A DNA stretch of 11,442 nt. Origin: Candidatus Aegiribacteria sp. Its GTDB lineage: Bacteria > Fermentibacterota > Fermentibacteria > Fermentibacterales > Fermentibacteraceae. The notes under the pieces were generated by a model. That model saw nothing but the letters and a program-made list of their open reading frames with translations. It was not told the origin of the DNA and ran no database searches. Within the stretch, counting starts at the first letter, position 1; the number at the start of each line of letters is the position of its first letter. The translations under genes were made by a program, and so were the position numbers. Of this stretch, positions 7,883-11,442 are shown one piece after another. The DNA lies in NCBI GenBank assembly GCA_021107345.1, contig JAIOSX010000130.1, positions 1-11,442 on the forward strand, in the 5' to 3' direction.

Positions 7883-7938
7883 TCGCAGCAGGAAGTATAT
7901 ATGTTATTATGATAAAAATGAAAATCGTGAGGAGATAA
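7883..7938 (+). promoter_or_regulatory. Short intergenic leader of the carboxyltransferase pair
   Basis: These 56 bases hold an AT-rich stretch with TATGAT at 7908-7913 (5/6 match to a -10 box) and a strong Shine-Dalgarno GAGGAG at 7929-7934. No convincing -35 box lies 16-18 bases upstream, and there is no terminator between the membrane unit and this gene. Either a weak local promoter or read-through from upstream could drive the pair. Confidence 0.3.
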
Positions 7939-9477
7939 ATGATGTCAATAATGAAATCTGTTAATGACTTTCTGACGCGACTCTCGGGAAAGCTCAAGGG
8001 AGGCGGTGATAAAGCCATTGAAAAACAGAAAAATAAGGGGAAAAACACCGCCAGAGAACGTGTGGAGAATCTGCTGCTCGATGAGGGTACCTTTCTCGAG
8101 ATAGACCTTTTCGTAGAGCATTCCGTTAAGGATTTCGGAATGGACAGGAAGGAACTGGCCGGTGACGGAGTCATTACCGGCTACGGAAAGGTAAATAACA
8201 GATCTGTTGCAGTATTCGCACAGGACTTCACAGTAGCCGGTGGATCCCTTGGAAGAGCCCATTCAAAGAAAATCGTAAAGGTAATGGATGTAGCAGCGGA
8301 GGCCGGAATGCCCCTGATAGGGATAAACGATTCGGGGGGAGCCAGAATTCAGGAAGGAGTGGAATCCCTCTGCGGATACGGTGAGATATTTTACCGTAAC
8401 ACGAAGCTCAGCGGCGTAGTTCCTCAGATCTCTGTTATTCTGGGCCCCTGCGCCGGCGGCGCGGTCTATTCACCTGCCCTTACTGATTTCGTATTCGTAG
8501 TAGACAAGATTTCCAACATGTTCATAACCGGACCACAGGTCATTAAAACGGTTTTGGGAGAAGATATAACCCAGGAGGAGCTTGGGGGTGCAATGACCCA
8601 TGCCTCAATCACCGGTAACGCCCAATTTTTCGCAAAGAGCGAAAATGAGGCCTTCAATACTGTCAAAAAACTTCTTTCTTTCCTTCCGGCAAATTCAAAG
8701 GAATCCCCGCCCGTCAGTAAACCAATCCCCCCAGACCATCCTCTTGGTGATGATGTTATCCCCGATAACCGCAAGCAGGCATATTGCGTAAAGGAAATTA
8801 TCCGGGGCATTGTAGATGCATCCGATTTCCTTGAAGTACACGAACACTATGCCAGAAATATGGTTGTAGGATTCGCAAGGCTTGCAGGACGACCAATAGG
8901 GATCATCGCGAATCAGCCCAGGATCCTGGCCGGTGTTCTTGATGTAAATGCATCTGATAAGGCTGCAAGGTTCATAAGATTCTGTGATTGCTTCAATATC
9001 CCGCTACTTACATTGGTGGATACTCCCGGATACCTTCCTGGAGCGGATCAGGAACATGCTGGAGTCATCAGGCATGGAGCGAAGATACTCTACGCATACA
9101 GTGAAGCTACAGTTCCCAAGATGACAGTTATCATGAGAAAGGCATACGGCGGAGCTTATATAGCCATGTGCAGCAGGCACCTTGGAGCTACATTCGTTGC
9201 TTCCTGGCCAAGCGGAGAAATTGCTGTAATGGGACCTGAAGGGGCTGCCAACATCGTTTTCAGAAAAGAGATAGCTGCAGCTGAGGAACCGGAAGCGTAC
9301 AGGCAGGAAAGGATCAGGGAGTATGAAGAGAAATTTGCCAATCCCTATGTTGCTGCGAAAAAGGGATATATCGACACTATAATAAGGTCCAGCGAAACCA
9401 GAAATATCCTGATAAAGGTACTTTCTATGACCGGACAGTCCAGAACGGGCCGTCCCCACAGAAACATTCCTCTGTAA
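7939..9477 (+). CDS. Biotin-dependent acyl-CoA carboxyltransferase subunit (methylmalonyl-CoA decarboxylase alpha / propionyl-CoA carboxylase beta type)
   Basis: A 512-aa cytoplasmic protein of normal family length, ATG at 7939 (a second ATG at 7942 is equally usable). It moves CO2 between biotin on a carrier protein and an acyl-CoA. Two crotonase-like halves are visible. The first has GGSLGRAHS (101-109), DSGGARIQEG (131-140) and the oxyanion-hole loop GPCAGGAVYS (169-178). The second has QPRILAGVLD (327-336), DTPGYLPG (361-368) and RKAYGGAYIAM (400-410). Propionyl-CoA carboxylases usually carry Asp in the last motif (GGAYDVM); here it is Ile408, as I recall for decarboxylase/transcarboxylase-type members. 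The next gene is a small biotin carrier, the arrangement of sodium-pumping decarboxylases. However, neither a membrane beta subunit nor a biotin carboxylase is present here, so decarboxylase, transcarboxylase and carboxylase all remain possible. The fold and general activity are secure. Confidence 0.96.
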   Translation: MMSIMKSVNDFLTRLSGKLKGGGDKAIEKQKNKGKNTARERVENLLLDEGTFLEIDLFVEHSVKDFGMDRKELAGDGVITGYGKVNNRSVAVFAQDFTVAGGSLGRAHSKKIVKVMDVAAEAGMPLIGINDSGGARIQEGVESLCGYGEIFYRNTKLSGVVPQISVILGPCAGGAVYSPALTDFVFVVDKISNMFITGPQVIKTVLGEDITQEELGGAMTHASITGNAQFFAKSENEAFNTVKKLLSFLPANSKESPPVSKPIPPDHPLGDDVIPDNRKQAYCVKEIIRGIVDASDFLEVHEHYARNMVVGFARLAGRPIGIIANQPRILAGVLDVNASDKAARFIRFCDCFNIPLLTLVDTPGYLPGADQEHAGVIRHGAKILYAYSEATVPKMTVIMRKAYGGAYIAMCSRHLGATFVASWPSGEIAVMGPEGAANIVFRKEIAAAEEPEAYRQERIREYEEKFANPYVAAKKGYIDTIIRSSETRNILIKVLSMTGQSRTGRPHRNIPL

Positions 9478-9489
9478 AGGCGGGACACC

Positions 9490-9807
9490 ATGGAGAAAGA
9501 ACTGGATAAACTCATCATAGACGGTACAGAGTACGTAACAGAGGTGCCGGAATTCAGTAGAATACCATACAAGGGTATACCGGATCCCTCTGAGATAAGG
9601 GCTTTCATACCCGGAACCATAGTAGATATTAAAGTATCCGAAGGTGACATTATCGAACCGGGTGCTGTCCTTCTCCTTCTTGATGCCATGAAAATGCACA
9701 ATGAAATCTGTTCAGGAGAAAGAGGACTCATCGGTAATATTCATGTATCACCAGGTGATTCGGTTCAGAAGGATCAGCTTCTCGTAAATATCATTATCAA
9801 TAAGTGA
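9490..9807 (+). CDS. Biotin carboxyl carrier protein (biotinyl domain)
   Basis: A 105-aa protein starting 12 bases after the carboxyltransferase stop, with AAAGG at 9476-9480 as ribosome site. It carries biotin and shuttles CO2 to or from the neighbouring carboxyltransferase. The biotinyl domain runs from ~36 to the end: IRAFIPGTIVDIKVSEGD, then DAMKMHNE with Lys68 as the biotinylated residue, then VSPGDSVQKDQLLV. The N-terminal 20 residues (IDGTEYVTEV) match the 'VnGkeYeVeV' strand seen at the start of MmdC/GcdC/BCCP-like carriers. The Pro/Ala-rich linker common in such carriers is reduced to about 15 residues without an Ala/Pro run. The residue before AMKM is Asp rather than the more common Glu. 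Operon structure with the upstream gene is clear, and the terminator downstream closes it. Confidence 0.94.
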   Translation: MEKELDKLIIDGTEYVTEVPEFSRIPYKGIPDPSEIRAFIPGTIVDIKVSEGDIIEPGAVLLLLDAMKMHNEICSGERGLIGNIHVSPGDSVQKDQLLVNIIINK

Positions 9808-9827
9808 TCACAATACTGTTATAAGTC

Positions 9828-9857
9828 AGCGGGGAAGGGTACATACCCTTCCCCGCT
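9828..9857. terminator. Hairpin terminator between convergent genes
   Basis: A GC-rich perfect 13-bp stem (9828-9840 with 9845-9857, core GCGGGGAAGGGT) and a 4-base loop lie 20 bases after the biotin-carrier stop and 44 bases past the stop of the opposing lipoprotein gene. The + side is followed by a broken T-rich run (CTGTTCTTT) and the - side by a weaker one, so it is best as terminator of the + strand and probably serves both directions. Confidence 0.8.
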
Positions 9858-9901
9858 CTGTTCTTTCAGTGCGTCCTGTTGTCGTCAGTATCGTTCCGAA
9901 T

Positions 9902-11194
9902 TTATTCCAGCTCCTCTGCCCTCTCCATAGCGCTAATAGCAGCATTCCTCCGGCCAAGACGACTGTAGGTGCTGGCAAGGTAGCGCCAGTAATCAGCGTT
10001 GTTCGGATTGAATTCAAGGGCGGTTTCGAGAGCCTCGGCAGCTTCGGAATCCATTTCCTTCCGGTTGTAACAGGCGTAAATTGTATAGTATGCGTTCGCA
10101 AGTTCATCGGGAGTAAGACCTTCGATCAATATGACCGAATCAAGAATTGAAAGAGCTTCATCGTAATTCTCCATTACGAAGTTAGCATGAGCAAGGGTTG
10201 AAAGAACGATAAAGTCGCTGCCAATAAGATCTTTCGCCTTGTTGAGCTCGATTATCGCCTGATCGTAATTTTCCATTTCCAAATATGCATATCCCTTTGA
10301 TACCAGCATGTTGGCCATGATCTCATCGGCTTCATGCTGTTCGAGCCAGCCTTCTGCAAGACCCAGCTCGATATTTGTAAAAGCCTGATCGAAAATTCCG
10401 ATGGCGGATTCATAGTCACCTTCAAGCAGATATGCTCCCGCAAGTGCGTCCAGCATATCAACATTTGTGGGATCATTCTCAATTGCCTTGTTGTAAACAT
10501 CCTTTGCCTGCTGGAGGTACTCCATCATATCTTCCTCTGTGGCATCAAGGGCCATCATGGTCAGGATACTTCCAGAGTTGTAGAGGGCCTGGATTAAGAG
10601 GTTTCTTGCCTTCACCAGATTCTGTGAGTAGTAATCAAGGTAATAAGGATCATCCGTATCATCGATTATCTCCTTAATGCTTGCCATCAATGCTTCCGCT
10701 TTCTGTGCGGCATTCCGGAAATTCTCAAGGGCTGCAGGGAGATCATTGTTAACTCCAAGCTCATAATCACCCAGCATAAGCTCAAAATCAGGCCTTTGGG
10801 GGGCTATCAGTATACCCATATTGAGTATTTCGATTGCGGTTCCTATATCACCGTCATTCATCGTATTACCAGCGCTGTTAAAGAACACGAACCAGTATTC
10901 GTTGATCGCAAGCTCTCCTTCTGCATCAAGTTCAAAAGCTTTCATGTATGATCCGGATGCCTCAAGCCATTGTAACCGCTCGGTATGAGCTCTGGCTTTC
11001 CAGAACCATATCTCCGCGTTCAGTGAATCTCCCTCGGCAATGACGCTGTCTGCAAGATGTATGATCTCATCGTATTCCTGGTTCTGCATGTGTACCTTCA
11101 TACCGGTTACCACCGGTGAACTGCAGGCTGCAAGCAAAACGGATATTGCAACAGCGGTAAGAATCGTCTTTCGATTGAAATTCCATCTAGTCAA
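9902..11194 (-). CDS. TPR-repeat lipoprotein
   Basis: A 430-aa protein from TTG at 11194, chosen because GGAGGG (11206-11201 on the minus strand) lies six bases upstream. The longer reading from TTG 11227 would swallow that ribosome site and add 11 residues. The signal has basic residues (RWNFNRK), a hydrophobic stretch and lipobox LAAC with Cys24; Ser follows, which would not retain it in the inner membrane under the E. coli rule. Tetratricopeptide repeats fill most of the mature protein and are clearest from ~231: AKDVYNKAIENDPTN with AGAYLLEGDYESAIGIFDQA, then SKGYAYLEMENYDQAIIEL, AHANFVMENYDEALSIL, and ETALEFNPNNADYWRYLASTYSRLGR. The protein should act as a periplasmic or outer-membrane scaffold for protein contacts; the partner is unknown. 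It is transcribed convergently to the carboxyltransferase pair and divergently from the exported-protein gene at the window end. Confidence 0.93.
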   Translation of the reverse strand: MTRWNFNRKTILTAVAISVLLAACSSPVVTGMKVHMQNQEYDEIIHLADSVIAEGDSLNAEIWFWKARAHTERLQWLEASGSYMKAFELDAEGELAINEYWFVFFNSAGNTMNDGDIGTAIEILNMGILIAPQRPDFELMLGDYELGVNNDLPAALENFRNAAQKAEALMASIKEIIDDTDDPYYLDYYSQNLVKARNLLIQALYNSGSILTMMALDATEEDMMEYLQQAKDVYNKAIENDPTNVDMLDALAGAYLLEGDYESAIGIFDQAFTNIELGLAEGWLEQHEADEIMANMLVSKGYAYLEMENYDQAIIELNKAKDLIGSDFIVLSTLAHANFVMENYDEALSILDSVILIEGLTPDELANAYYTIYACYNRKEMDSEAAEALETALEFNPNNADYWRYLASTYSRLGRRNAAISAMERAEELE

Positions 11195-11200
11195 ATCTAA

Positions 11201-11206
11201 CCCTCC
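11201..11206 (-). promoter_or_regulatory. Shine-Dalgarno GGAGGG for the TPR lipoprotein
   Basis: On the minus strand GGAGGG is followed by six bases and TTG at 11194. It decides the start of the TPR lipoprotein in favour of this TTG over the one at 11227. Confidence 0.8.
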
Positions 11207-11227
11207 ATTCAAAGTACCAGATAACAA

Positions 11228-11310
11228 ACAGTTTAATCAACAATTATGAAATCTGATCTTTTTCGCGCTGAAAGTCAATATTGACATTTAAGGAATCAGT
11301 ATTCAGTTTA
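11228..11310. promoter_or_regulatory. Divergent promoter region with 12-bp palindrome
   Basis: A perfect palindrome GTCAATATTGAC lies at 11274-11285. Its right half extends into TTGACA (11281-11286), an exact -35 box for the + strand gene, and its left half into TTGACT on the minus strand (11278-11273), a 5/6 -35 box for the TPR lipoprotein. The -10 boxes are unclear: + strand GTTTAT at 11306-11311 is 19 bases away, and minus-strand CATAAT (11249-11244) is 23 bases away. The symmetry may be an operator controlling both genes. Confidence 0.4.
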
Positions 11311-11319
11311 TGGTGCTTT

Positions 11320-11325
11320 GGAGGT
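11320..11325 (+). promoter_or_regulatory. Shine-Dalgarno GGAGGT for the last gene
   Basis: GGAGGT is followed six bases later by TTG at 11332, which opens a signal-peptide-like sequence. This is the main evidence that a gene begins here. Confidence 0.7.
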
Positions 11326-11331
11326 TGTGTA

Positions 11332-11442
11332 TTGATTTGCATTACAGGATTTTTCCGCATTTTTCTGGGGATTCTTGCCGTATCCTGGAGTACATCGCTT
11401 GCTCCCGATGAAGGCTACGAGAACATTTCATCCAGGGAAGCA
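11332..11442 (+). CDS. N-terminus of an exported protein, cut by the window end
   Basis: Thirty-seven codons are visible from TTG 11332, open to the window edge. The start follows GGAGGT at optimal spacing. The translation begins MICITGFFRIFLGILAVSW and continues STSLAPDEGYENISSREA. This is a short hydrophobic signal with a likely signal-peptidase site after SLA (residue 24), followed by a hydrophilic mature end. There is no lipobox. The family cannot be told from this fragment. It is divergent from the TPR lipoprotein and may share its control region. Confidence 0.65.
   Translation, partial: MICITGFFRIFLGILAVSWSTSLAPDEGYENISSREA

Noticed and set aside
9004..9699. Long open frame on the minus strand (231 codons) opposite the carboxyltransferase and carrier genes
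   Set aside because: It is antisense to two strongly conserved genes, and its translation is rich in Ser/Tyr/Phe with no domain pattern. It is a shadow.
11102..11117. Two ACCGGT hexamers four bases apart
   Set aside because: They fall in lipoprotein codons just after the lipobox (PVVTG). Such short palindromes are expected by chance.
1..11442. CRISPR arrays, tRNA/rRNA genes, insertion sequences, phage or defence genes
   Set aside because: No regularly spaced repeats, cloverleaf or rRNA-like stretches, terminal inverted repeats with transposase, or known defence domains were seen on either strand.

Overview
The window reads as a piece of a Gram-negative-type bacterial chromosome with moderate GC. 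It carries two lipoproteins with clear lipoboxes, a secreted protein ending in a Por/type IX secretion (T9SS) type A sorting domain, large membrane proteins of the GT-C kind, and a biotin-dependent acyl-CoA carboxyltransferase pair. Together these point to an uncultured lineage in or near the FCB group. Candidatus Fermentibacteria is one possibility, but that is a guess from gene style, not from a marker gene. Half of the starts I assign are TTG codons, most behind good Shine-Dalgarno sequences.

Layout. (1) Positions 3-896 (+) are the 3' part of a secreted, probably metalloprotease-like protein with a T9SS sorting tail, closed by a strong terminator at 912-951. (2) Positions 1015-7882 (+) are a tight four-gene unit: a 254-aa lipoprotein with a faint alkaline-phosphatase-superfamily look, a 735-aa polytopic membrane protein with a helical-repeat tail, a compact DUF2723 (protein O-mannosyltransferase-like) membrane protein, and an 807-aa GT-C-like membrane protein with a TPR-like tail. 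The genes overlap or sit 4 bases apart, so they are probably co-translated. The unit is best read as an uncharacterised envelope glycosylation or glycolipid module. (3) Positions 7939-9807 (+) are a carboxyltransferase subunit followed 12 bases later by a small biotin carrier protein, ended by a hairpin at 9828-9857 that also serves the convergent gene. (4) Positions 9902-11194 (-) are a TPR lipoprotein. (5) Positions 11195-11331 are a divergent promoter region with a perfect 12-bp palindrome. (6) Positions 11332-11442 (+) are the start of another exported protein cut by the window edge.

The most unusual part is the four-gene membrane unit. Two of its members belong to recognisable but poorly characterised families (DUF2723, and the 'WHLRxGE' membrane family). 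The other two I cannot assign to any family with confidence. I saw no RNA genes, CRISPR arrays, insertion sequences, phage genes or attachment sites. No gene-free stretch exceeds 140 bases.
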